Shown: one piece after another, positions 45,196 through 53,418 of the stretch
Layout: every line of letters begins with the position of its first letter
Numbering within the stretch: position 1 is the first letter of the stretch
Assembly (NCBI RefSeq): GCF_013044515.1
Contig: NZ_JABEPR010000001.1
Location: 868,001-932,000, forward strand
Length of the DNA stretch: 64,000 nucleotides
Direction: 5' to 3'
Origin: Sphingomonas sp. ID1715
Lineage (GTDB): Bacteria; Pseudomonadota; Alphaproteobacteria; Sphingomonadales; Sphingomonadaceae
Notes under the pieces: model-generated
The model's database searches: none
What the model was told of the DNA's origin: nothing
Seen by the model: only the letters and a program-made list of their open reading frames with translations
Made by a program: the position numbers and the translations under genes

Positions 45196-46058
45196 TGACG
45201 GAGTGGAAGCTGATCATCCATGGCGGCGCCAAGGAAATCGCGCCCGAGGAAGAGGCCGACAACCGCGACGGACTGGCGGAAGCAATCGAGGCCGGGCGCG
45301 CCATACTTGCCGATGGCGGCCGCGCGATCGACGCGGTGGAAGCGTCGGTGCGCGTCCTGGAGCGGTTGCCGGTCTTCAATGCCGGTCGCGGATCGGACCC
45401 GACCATCTACGGCAACATCGAAATGTGCTCCGCCATCATGGACGGCGCCTCGCTCGATATCGGCGGCGTAATCGCCATCGAGCGGGTCTGCCACCCGGTC
45501 AGCGTGGCAAAGGCGCTGTTGCGCGAACAGCCGATTCTGCTCGCCGGCCAAGGGGCGACGCGCTTCGCTGAGCAGATGGGTGCGGAGCTCTGCACCCTTG
45601 AAGAACTACGCACCGCCGATCCGCCGAGCGAAGAGGCCGAGATGCACGACACGGTCGGAGCCGTCGCGCTCGATCGGAATGGCGACTATGCGGCAGCGAC
45701 CTCGACCGGCGGTCTTGCGGGGCAACTGCCGGGGCGAGCCGGTGACAGCGCGATGCCCGGCTGCGGCTATTATGCCGAGAACGGCGTCGGCGCTGTCGCC
45801 CTGTCCGGGCATGGCGAGGGGATCGCCCGGCTGCGCTTGGCTTCGAAGATCATGCACAGCATGAACGGGCTTGGCCCCGAACGCGCGATTTACGCGGCGG
45901 TCAGCGAAATGGAGCGCGTGGGCGGCGATGCCGGCGGAGTGGCCATCGACGCGCAAGGCCGGATCGGCTGGGCGCACAACAGCCCGCATTTTGCGGTGGC
46001 GAGTATCGCCGAAGGCGATAACAGCCCGGGCTTATGGTTGAGGAAACAGGGCCAGTGA
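45195..46058 (+). CDS. iaaA: Isoaspartyl peptidase/L-asparaginase (IaaA type)
   Basis: Ntn-hydrolase of 287 residues that cleaves isoaspartyl dipeptides and L-asparagine. Autocleavage should occur before Thr153 in MHDTVGAVALD; GLAGQLPGRAGDSAMPGCGYYAENGVGAVALSGHGEGI forms the substrate pocket. In the cyanophycin pathway, it splits the beta-Asp-Arg dipeptides released by CphB. Its start overlaps the cphA stop by one base, and its end overlaps or abuts cphB. Confidence 0.95.
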   Translation: MTEWKLIIHGGAKEIAPEEEADNRDGLAEAIEAGRAILADGGRAIDAVEASVRVLERLPVFNAGRGSDPTIYGNIEMCSAIMDGASLDIGGVIAIERVCHPVSVAKALLREQPILLAGQGATRFAEQMGAELCTLEELRTADPPSEEAEMHDTVGAVALDRNGDYAAATSTGGLAGQLPGRAGDSAMPGCGYYAENGVGAVALSGHGEGIARLRLASKIMHSMNGLGPERAIYAAVSEMERVGGDAGGVAIDAQGRIGWAHNSPHFAVASIAEGDNSPGLWLRKQGQ

Positions 46059-46861
46059 GCGACCGCGGGACGCTGATCATCATCGGCGGGCATGAGGAGC
46101 GGGATCCGGACGGCAAGCGCACCATCCTGCGCGAAGTCGCGCGGCGCGTGCGCGGCGGCAAGCTGGTGCTCGCCACGGTCGCTAGCCACAAGCCGGAAGG
46201 CTATTTCGACGATTATCACCGCGCCTTCGAAGATCTCGGCTTAGGCGAGCTGGTCGAACTCTATTTAAACGATCGATGCGAGGCCGAGGCCGACGAGAAG
46301 CTCGCCGTGCTGGACGACGCCGCCGGCGTGTTCTTTTCGGGCGGCGACCAGCTGCGCATCACCAGCCAGGTCGGCGACACGCCGATCGAAGCGAAGGTGC
46401 GGGCGCTATTCGAACGCGGCGGGCTGATCGCCGGCACGTCGGCGGGCGCGACAGCGATGAGCGAGACGATGCTGGTCAAGGGCACCAGCGCCGAGACCCA
46501 CCGGATCGGCGACCTCCATATGGCGCCGGGCCTGGGCCTGATCCGCAACGTCATCATCGACCAGCATTTCGCCGAACGCGGACGCTTCGGCCGGCTGCTG
46601 GGCGCCGTCGCGCACAATCCGCGCGTGCTCGGCATGGGCGTGGACGAGGACACGGCCGCGATTGTCGAGGGCAACAGCTTCCGGGTGATCGGATCAGGCG
46701 CCGTCTATGTGTTCGACGGACAACACGTCACCCACTCCAACGTCGCCGAGGCGCGGCCGGAGCGCGTCCTGTCGATGCACAATGTAAAGGTGCATGTGCT
46801 CGGCACCGACGACGGGTTCGATCTGAAGGAACGCAAGCCGATCCCGGCGCGCGAGGACTGA
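46034..46861 (+). CDS. cphB: Cyanophycinase CphB
   Basis: Serine peptidase of the S51/class I glutamine-amidotransferase-like fold that breaks cyanophycin into beta-Asp-Arg dipeptides. The 275-residue product has TLIIIGGHEERDPDG, FFSGGDQLRI, and the nucleophile motif AGTSAGAT with Ser136. His and Glu partners lie in IDQHFAERGRFGRL and GMGVDEDTAA. The start is ATG 46034 or, perhaps better, GTG 46055 (MSDRGTL), which would overlap the iaaA stop by four bases. Third gene of the cyanophycin operon. Confidence 0.95.
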   Translation: MVEETGPVSDRGTLIIIGGHEERDPDGKRTILREVARRVRGGKLVLATVASHKPEGYFDDYHRAFEDLGLGELVELYLNDRCEAEADEKLAVLDDAAGVFFSGGDQLRITSQVGDTPIEAKVRALFERGGLIAGTSAGATAMSETMLVKGTSAETHRIGDLHMAPGLGLIRNVIIDQHFAERGRFGRLLGAVAHNPRVLGMGVDEDTAAIVEGNSFRVIGSGAVYVFDGQHVTHSNVAEARPERVLSMHNVKVHVLGTDDGFDLKERKPIPARED

Positions 46862-46962
46862 CGCCCCCAACCCAAGGTGCGCGAAAAATCGCGGCAACTT
46901 TAGCCGCTCTTAACCAAGTCCTGCTTAGGACGGTGCCGAACTTCATGCCCGAAGGACGGCTC

Positions 46963-48147
46963 ATGCGTAAACTCGTGCTCCTTGCTCCGATCTTTACTCT
47001 CGCCGCGTGCGGGGGCGCGGGGCCGCAGTCGGTCGGCAGCAGCGCCGCTCCGGCTGGCGCGCCGCAGAGTCCGGCGAACAACCACAGCTTCGTCAATCCG
47101 ACCGTGCAGAAGACCTATTCGGCGATCGGCGGCGTCCACAGCTACAGCTATTCGACGCAGACCGGCGGCAATGCGCAAAGCGCGCAGCTTTATGCCGGCG
47201 ACAGCTCGACTGCCCGCAACAGCGGCATCACCGTCGACTACAACCCGCGCGACGCGATCTTCGAAGTCAAGATTTCCGCGCCGAACGCCAACGTGTCGCA
47301 AACCCTGCGCTTTCAGGACCCTCTGCACCGCACCGATTTCGGCGGCCTGCGCGAGCCGCAGACCGGCGTTCCGCGCCTGTCCGCCGGCGGCATCCAGTAT
47401 CTGCAGGCCGGATCGCGCAAGGAACCGGTCACGTTCGATCCGGCCCAGTCGGACATGGTGCCGGTCGGCGATCCCACCGGCATCTACAACAACGTGTCCT
47501 TCTTCTACCAAAAGCCGGGCACCGAGACGAAATATGTGACCTTCGCCGGTTATGTCCGCAACAATACCAGCGTCGTCCAGGAGCTGCTGCCCGGCGGCGG
47601 CTTCCGCATCCTCCAGAACAACACGCTGGAACGGGCCGCCTTCACCTTTGGCGAGCGCACCGATCTCGACGCCGTCCCGAAGACCGGCAGCGCCACCTAT
47701 AACGGCGCGATGGTCGCGACCATGGTCTACAATCCGCTACGCGACAGCGTGAACAATGCGCCGACCTACTTCCAGTGGATCGAAGGTCGCAGCAAGACGA
47801 CGGTCGATTTCGGCGCAAGCAGCTTCACGCTCGACCTGACCGGCACCGTCTTCGCGCCGCAATATGACGCCTACACCACCAAGCAGGCGGTGCTCGGCGC
47901 GGGCGCGACCTTCACCGCGACCGGCAATGGCCGCATCGACCTGGTCAATGCAGGCGGCTTCCTCGGTCAATTCACCGCGGCATCGTTCAACCAAGGCGGC
48001 GCAATGCCGGTGAACATCGCGGGTTCGAGCATCGACGGCGCCTTCTTCGGCCCGGCCGCGGCCGAAGTCGGCGGCGGCTTCCGCATCGTCGGCGGCACGC
48101 CCGACCAGCGGATCGATATTCTCGGCGCCTTCACCGGTACCAAATAG
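46963..48147 (+). CDS. TbpB-like surface lipoprotein (Slam-dependent type)
   Basis: A 394-residue lipoprotein. The signal MRKLVLLAPIFTLAACGG has the lipobox LAAC with Cys16. The C-terminal half ends in a beta-barrel with GQFTAASFNQGGAMP and the hallmark IDGAFFGPAAAEVGGGFRI, characteristic of the TbpB barrel domain of Slam-exported lipoproteins. The N-terminal half has a low-complexity linker and beta-rich handle. GAAGGA seven bases upstream supports the start. The gene overlaps the next (Slam) by one base. It may bind a host, metal or haem ligand; the actual ligand is unknown. Confidence 0.85.
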   Translation: MRKLVLLAPIFTLAACGGAGPQSVGSSAAPAGAPQSPANNHSFVNPTVQKTYSAIGGVHSYSYSTQTGGNAQSAQLYAGDSSTARNSGITVDYNPRDAIFEVKISAPNANVSQTLRFQDPLHRTDFGGLREPQTGVPRLSAGGIQYLQAGSRKEPVTFDPAQSDMVPVGDPTGIYNNVSFFYQKPGTETKYVTFAGYVRNNTSVVQELLPGGGFRILQNNTLERAAFTFGERTDLDAVPKTGSATYNGAMVATMVYNPLRDSVNNAPTYFQWIEGRSKTTVDFGASSFTLDLTGTVFAPQYDAYTTKQAVLGAGATFTATGNGRIDLVNAGGFLGQFTAASFNQGGAMPVNIAGSSIDGAFFGPAAAEVGGGFRIVGGTPDQRIDILGAFTGTK

Positions 48148-49481
48148 TGTTCGCCGCATTGCTCCTGGCGGCGCAAGCCGCCACGAGCCCGGCGCCTGCC
48201 TGCGACGCGACCGGTACCTGCTCGGCCCGGCTGACCGGTGACGAGTTGCTCGCGACCGCCGAGAAGCTGGTGCTGGCCCGCGAGTTCGACGCTGCCCGTC
48301 CGCTGATCGCTGCGCTGGAGCAGGTGCCCGGCAAGCAGATGGAGCGCCACTTCCTCGCCGGCTATGTCGCGATCGAAACCGGCGCGGTGAAGGAAGCGAT
48401 CACCGAGTTCCGCGCGGCGCTCGCCATCGACCCGTCACAGACCCGCGTCCGGCTCGAACTCGCCCGTGCCCTGCTGATGGACGGCGACAAGAGCGCGGCC
48501 GATCATCATTTCCGCCTCGCCTCGCAGGACAAGAACCTGCCGCCCGAGATTGCCGCGACCGTGCGCTCTACGCGTGGCATCATCCGTGACCAGCGCATCT
48601 GGAACTTCCGCTTCGACTTCGGCCTGGCGCCCGATACCAACATCAACAACGCCACGTCCGCCGAACAGGTCGACTTGCTGGTCAGCCCCAACAACCGCGT
48701 GCCCTTTGCGCTCAACGACGACGCCAAGCCGCGTTCGGGCCTCGGCTTAACCGGCAGCTTCTCCGGCGGGCTGCGCCTCAAGCAGGATGCGAAGCTCGCC
48801 TGGCTGATCGACGGCGACGGCCAGTTCACCCATTATGAGGAAGATGATTTCGACGATTACATGCTGCAGCTGGCGGCAGGACCCGAATGGAAGCTCAGCG
48901 CCAAGACGGCCGTCACCGCACAGCTGGTCGGCCTACAGCGCTGGTTCGGCGGCAAGACCGCTCAGCAGCAGATCGGCGTCAAGACGGGCCTCACGACTTT
49001 CCTCGACCAGGGCCAGCGGCTCGGCTTCCAACTCGACGCGCGCCGCACCGAATCGGGCTTCGGCACCAGCTATGATGGCTGGCAATATGGCGCCTATGGC
49101 ACCTACGAGCGCGTCGTCGCCAAGACGATGATCGCTTCGGCGAGCGGCTTCGTCCGGCGCGAGTCGCTGCGCTCCGAAAGCCTGTCGAACAGCGAGTTCG
49201 GCGTGAACCTGGGCATCGGCGGCGAGCTGCCGCACGGGATCAACGCCGGCCTATCGGGCGGGATTTCCCTCGCCCGCTACGACGCGCCGATCACGCTGTT
49301 CTCGGACTCCGATCGGCGCGACACGCGGATCAGCGCACGCGCCTATCTGGGCAGCCGGGCGATCCGGGTGCTCGGCTTCTCCCCCTCGGTCACCTACAGC
49401 TACACGCATATCGGTTCGAACTACGCCTTCTACGATTCCGACCGGCACCGCTTCCGCTTCGCGCTCGCCCGCTATTTCTGA
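48147..49481 (+). CDS. Slam: surface lipoprotein assembly modifier (type XI secretion)
   Basis: Outer-membrane translocon that brings TbpB-like lipoproteins to the cell surface. The 444-residue protein starts at a GTG that overlaps the lipoprotein stop by one base (TAGTG). It has a short signal, TPR-like helices (about 30-140, ALAIDPSQTRVRLELARALLMDG), and a C-terminal DUF560 beta-barrel (about 155-444) ending in Tyr-Phe after DSDRHRFRFALARYF. The tandem arrangement with a TbpB-like gene is the usual T11SS layout. Confidence 0.9.
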   Translation: MFAALLLAAQAATSPAPACDATGTCSARLTGDELLATAEKLVLAREFDAARPLIAALEQVPGKQMERHFLAGYVAIETGAVKEAITEFRAALAIDPSQTRVRLELARALLMDGDKSAADHHFRLASQDKNLPPEIAATVRSTRGIIRDQRIWNFRFDFGLAPDTNINNATSAEQVDLLVSPNNRVPFALNDDAKPRSGLGLTGSFSGGLRLKQDAKLAWLIDGDGQFTHYEEDDFDDYMLQLAAGPEWKLSAKTAVTAQLVGLQRWFGGKTAQQQIGVKTGLTTFLDQGQRLGFQLDARRTESGFGTSYDGWQYGAYGTYERVVAKTMIASASGFVRRESLRSESLSNSEFGVNLGIGGELPHGINAGLSGGISLARYDAPITLFSDSDRRDTRISARAYLGSRAIRVLGFSPSVTYSYTHIGSNYAFYDSDRHRFRFALARYF

Positions 49482-49543
49482 CGGGTTGCGGGTTGAGGCC
49501 TGGCGGACCATAGAGCCGCCAACTCCACTCCAGAGGTGCCCAG

Positions 49544-49770
49544 ATGAAAGCGCGCGTGTTCGTCACCTTGAAGAACGGCGTTCTCGACCCGCAAGGCAAG
49601 GCGATCCATCATGCGCTTGAAGGCCTTGGCTTCAGCGGCGTCAACGATGTGCGCCAGGGCAAGATGATCGAGCTGGACCTGGCGGACGGCACGTCGGACG
49701 CCGATATCGAGGCGATGTGCACTAGGCTGCTCGCCAACACCGTCATCGAGAATTTCCGGGTGGAGCGCCA

Positions 49771-49774
<4 letters not shown>
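49544..49774 (+). CDS. purS: Phosphoribosylformylglycinamidine synthase subunit PurS
   Basis: A 76-residue small subunit of the three-part FGAM synthase (PurS-PurQ-PurL), which bridges the glutaminase and synthetase subunits. It has [30 protein letters not shown] and a [11 protein letters not shown] strand. Its stop overlaps purQ by four bases (ATGA). purL is outside the window. Confidence 0.95.
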
Positions 49775-50435
<661 letters not shown>

Positions 50436-50439
<4 letters not shown>

Positions 50440-50753
50440 CCTCGCTTCAGCACGCGCGTCCGGCGCGCGAGCAGCATCAGCACGGTCGGCCAGAAGAGCG
50501 TGTTCGCCACATCCTTGGCGTTGGCGAACAGGTCGATCGGCGTGCCGTAGACGACGCTGTCGCGCAGGTCCCACGCCTCTCCCGCGACCGCCGCGGCAAG
50601 CACCAGCAGCCATGGCCGCCAGCTCTTCAGGGGCCAGCGCAGCAGGAGGGCACTGCCGAGGAACAGGGTCAGCGCCACATAGATGTGCAGCGCATCCTTC
50701 GAGAGATGGAGATTATCGACCAGCAGCCATTTGACCTGCTGCAACGGGCTCAT
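50436..50753 (-). CDS. Small integral membrane protein of unknown function
   Basis: A 105-residue protein with two or three hydrophobic helices (about 23-40, 47-62 and 83-97). The sequence [31 protein letters not shown] resembles small sphingomonad membrane proteins without a known role. Its start overlaps the end of the queuosine-precursor transporter gene by four bases, so the two are coupled. No catalytic motif is visible. Confidence 0.75.
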
Positions 50754-51499
50754 ACGCGGGCGGCGAAGGGTGTAAAGTTCGTGCCCTCATCATAGACATC
50801 GACGCCTTCGCGGCGCTTCAGGAAGGCAACGACAGCGTATGTGACCGGCGTCAGCAACGCTTCCCAGCTGACCTTCAGCACCCATTGCGTGACCATGACC
50901 TTGAGGACGAGGTCGCCCGTCCAGCCCGCCGCCCCCCAAAAGGCAAGCGGGTAGAAGATGAGGCTGTCGATCCCCTGGCCGGCTATCGTCGAGCCGATGG
51001 TGCGCATCCACAGATGCTTGCCGCCCGAGCGCAGCTTCATCCGCGCGAGCACGAAGGCGTTGACGAACTCCCCCGCCCAAAAGGCGATGATGGAGGCTAA
51101 GACGATCCGCGGCACCTGGCCGAAGATCGCGTCATAGGCGGGCTGATTGGTCCAGTCGGGGGCGGGCGGCAGCGCGACCACCACCCACGACATGAACGCC
51201 ATGAACAAGAGGGCGACCGTGCCCGCCCAGATCACGCGCCGCGCCCGGGCATAGCCATAGACTTCGGTCAACACGTCGCCGATCACGTAGGAGACGGGGA
51301 AGAACAGGATGCCGGCGCCGAACGGCCAATAACGATCGGCGATCGGCAGCCAAATCTGCGCGACCTTGCCGGCGCCGAGCACGTTCGACAGCAGGATGAT
51401 CGCGACGAATGCCGCCATCACGAAATCGAAATAGCGGAAATGCGTCCCCGCCAGTGCCCGTGCATCGACCGCGCGCGGCCGTTCTGCCCCTTCGCTCAT
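50750..51499 (-). CDS. Queuosine precursor transporter (YhhQ family)
   Basis: Inner-membrane importer of 249 residues for queuosine precursors (preQ0/preQ1 or queuine). It has six or seven hydrophobic helices and the family signature RYWPFGAGILFFPVSYVIGDVLTEVYGYARAR and STIAGQGIDSLIFYP. The start MSEGAERPRAV (51499) is chosen rather than 51583, which runs into the tRNA gene. With queG at 5198 the cell can likely salvage or finish queuosine. Confidence 0.93.
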   Translation of the reverse strand: MSEGAERPRAVDARALAGTHFRYFDFVMAAFVAIILLSNVLGAGKVAQIWLPIADRYWPFGAGILFFPVSYVIGDVLTEVYGYARARRVIWAGTVALLFMAFMSWVVVALPPAPDWTNQPAYDAIFGQVPRIVLASIIAFWAGEFVNAFVLARMKLRSGGKHLWMRTIGSTIAGQGIDSLIFYPLAFWGAAGWTGDLVLKVMVTQWVLKVSWEALLTPVTYAVVAFLKRREGVDVYDEGTNFTPFAARV

Positions 51500-51555
51500 G
51501 CCAGCACAGTATCGCCGTTTCGCACCTGCACAAGCTTCGCTATGGAAGCGCGCAC

Positions 51556-51632
51556 GCGCCCGTAGCTCAGATGGATAGAGCACGAGCCTTCTAAGCTTGG
51601 GGCCGCAGGTTCGAATCCTGCCGGGCGCGCCA
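51556..51632 (+). tRNA. tRNA-Arg (anticodon TCT)
   Basis: A 77-base tRNA with encoded CCA. The acceptor GCGCCCG pairs with CGGGCGC, D arm GCTCAGATGGATAGAGC, anticodon loop CTTCTAA (TCT), T arm with GGTTCGAATCC, discriminator G. Confidence 0.95.
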
Positions 51633-51655
51633 CCCAGTCTGCGGTACCGGCATGG

Positions 51656-52730
51656 TCAGTGGCAATTTCGTTTGCCAGATCGAGCGCGGACGCTGCGGGG
51701 CGCTCGATCGGCAGGCTCTCCTCCACAATCCATTTGCAACGGCGGATCTGAAGCAGGTCCCCGGGTTTCGACTTCTTCCCTCCGGTACGCCAAGGCGGGC
51801 GCGACGCGGCGGCGAGCGGCTCCCAGCGCCGCCGTTGATCGGCATAGCCGGCAGCGTCCGGCCGCACCTCGATACCGGCGCGGCGCAACGTGTCGACGTG
51901 AGCGGCGTAGCTCTCGTTCAGGCGCTGAGTGTCGGCCGTGTCGTCCCCGCTTCCGCGTGCGGTCGGGAATTTGCGATCGAGCGTCTCCAGCAGCAGATAT
52001 GCGCCCCGCCATACCGCTGCGACCGGTGCCGAGCGCACCAGGCCGGCATTCCGTTGCGGGTCGAGCGAGGTCTGGATCAGCGTCGCCGGATCGAGCAGGA
52101 CGAACGTCAGCCGTAAGACCGATTAGAGCGGGTCCTTGAAGCGGAAGTAGAAGAGCAGAGAGTAGAAATGGTGCGCCTCCTTCGTGACGGCGAGCGGGCG
52201 CACCAAATTGCCGATCTCGCTCGTCGGGTCGCCTAAGTCGCCGTCCGCGCCCAGCCGCGCCAGCATCTCGGCCGCGTCGCCGGTGCCGCCGGTCATCAGG
52301 TCTATTGCAAGCGCCAACGCGTTGCGCTGACGCAGCCCGGAATAGACCTGGACCAGGTAGCTCAGGACCAGCGACAGCACCGACGCGCCGACGAGCGAGT
52401 TGAATAGGTAAAGGAGGCGCGAGAGGCTTGGCCGCTGCTCTGCCGGATTGTCGTCCCCAGCTAGAGCTGGATGACGAGCGCTGCGCCCACCGCAAGGCCC
52501 AGCGCCCAGAATGCGATCAGCAGGATGACGATCAGCGGACCCGCGAATGACAATGCCGCACCGCGCCGGAGGTCGAACAGTTCGGACAGCGCTTTCAGCG
52601 CCAACCAGACGAGACGATTCCATTGCGGTGCCAGCAGGCCGGTGCCGGCGCGAGCGTAAAGAATAGTGAGGAAGATGTCGGCGAGGAACAGCGCCATCAG
52701 CACTGCCCCGCCGACTTGCTGAAGGGTCAT
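51656..52730 (-). pseudogene. Decayed two-transmembrane ion-channel-like gene
   Basis: Pieces of one protein in order on the minus strand. First, 52730-52461: MTLQQVGGAVLMALFLADIFLTILYARAG ending FWALGLAVGAALVIQL and a stop. Then, in another frame, about 52430-52126: LYLFNSLVGASVLSLVLSYLVQVYSG to FYFRFKDPL, ended by a TAA at 52123-52125. Third, in the same frame beyond that TAA: VLLDPATLIQTSLDP and WRGAYLLLETLDRKF down to about 51800. A Tyr is expected in place of the TAA. The pore loop between pieces one and two is missing, so a deletion with frameshift is likely. A last frame change may occur near 51800 (LAYRREEVE). Family assignment is from memory of the potassium-channel-family pattern. 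Confidence 0.7.
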
Positions 52731-52736
52731 GGCCGG

Positions 52737-53016
52737 CGGACCAGGCGACTTCGACGATCAGGTCGGCCGAAGCGGGCGAGGTCTCGCCCGTCGGCTTGGA
52801 CGCGCCGGCCGCTGCGGGGGTCGCACGATAGTCTTGCGGGACCTGCTCGGCAGCCTTGCCGCGCGAATAGCCGACACCCTTGGGAAAACCGGATCGATCG
52901 GCATAGTCGCGCACCGGACTATGGCGTTTGTGCAGCGCGCGGATGCCCTTGTTCATCGCGATGCCGATCGGGAACTTGTCCACCATGCCGCTATAGACGC
53001 CGATGATCGAGTTCAC
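52737..53016 (-). pseudogene. Remnant, starting with a zinc-alcohol-dehydrogenase fragment
   Basis: The minus-strand frame from 53016 reads SIIGVYSGMVDKFPIGIAMNKGI (residues 3-25), which resembles the C-terminal cofactor-domain region of zinc-dependent alcohol dehydrogenases (GVYGGFxDKFPxGxxMNKG). The following DYADRSGFPKGVGYSRGKAAEQVP belongs to something else that I do not recognise. No start, zinc site or full domain is present. The rest of the 52731-53094 interval holds no intact gene; a repeat is at 53063-53089. Confidence 0.45.
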
Positions 53017-53062
53017 GCTCGAGCTCCGAGAGAGCCCTCATACCCTACGCTGCCCAAAGCTT

Positions 53063-53089
53063 GTCCCGAAACAAGTTCGGGATGACGAC
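53063..53089. repeat. Intergenic palindrome, CCCGAAACAAGTTCGGG type
   Basis: GTCCCGAAACAAGTTCGGGA and the following TGACGAC match the arms at 9491-9588. Here a single arm is seen, six bases before the ybaB stop codon. Confidence 0.65.
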
Positions 53090-53094
53090 TGACT

Positions 53095-53418
53095 CTAGAA
53101 AGGCAACTTGAAGCCTGGCGGCAGCGGCAGGCCGCTGGTCATCTTGCCCATCTCCTGGCTCGACGCCGCGTCGGCCTTCGCGCGGGCGTCGTTGAAGGCG
53201 GCGGCGATCAGGTCTTCGAGCATCTGCTTTTCGCTCGGCTGGATGAGCGAGGGGTCGATGTCGACCGCGATAATCCGGCCCTTGGCGGTCGCGCGCACCT
53301 TGACCATGCCGCCGCCCGAGACGCCCTCCACCTCGATCTTGTCCAGGTTCGCCTGCGCCTTGGTCAGTTCGTCCTGGACGTTCTTGGCCATGTTCAGGAT
53401 GTCGTCGAGATTCTTCAT
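53095..53418 (-). CDS. ybaB: YbaB/EbfC nucleoid-associated protein
   Basis: A 107-residue DNA-binding dimer found next to dnaX in most bacteria. It has MKNLDDILNMAKNVQDELTKAQANLDKIEVEGVSGGGMVKVRATAKG and the helix with LEDLIAAAFNDARAKA. It starts four bases inside the end of dnaX (overlap), so both are translated together. recR, which often follows, is not here; gene remnants lie downstream instead. Confidence 0.95.
   Translation of the reverse strand: MKNLDDILNMAKNVQDELTKAQANLDKIEVEGVSGGGMVKVRATAKGRIIAVDIDPSLIQPSEKQMLEDLIAAAFNDARAKADAASSQEMGKMTSGLPLPPGFKLPF

Noticed and set aside
51496-51650. Protein-like string GFEPAAPSLEG read through tRNA-Arg
   Set aside because: It is the antisense translation of the tRNA, a common false match; not part of the decayed channel gene.
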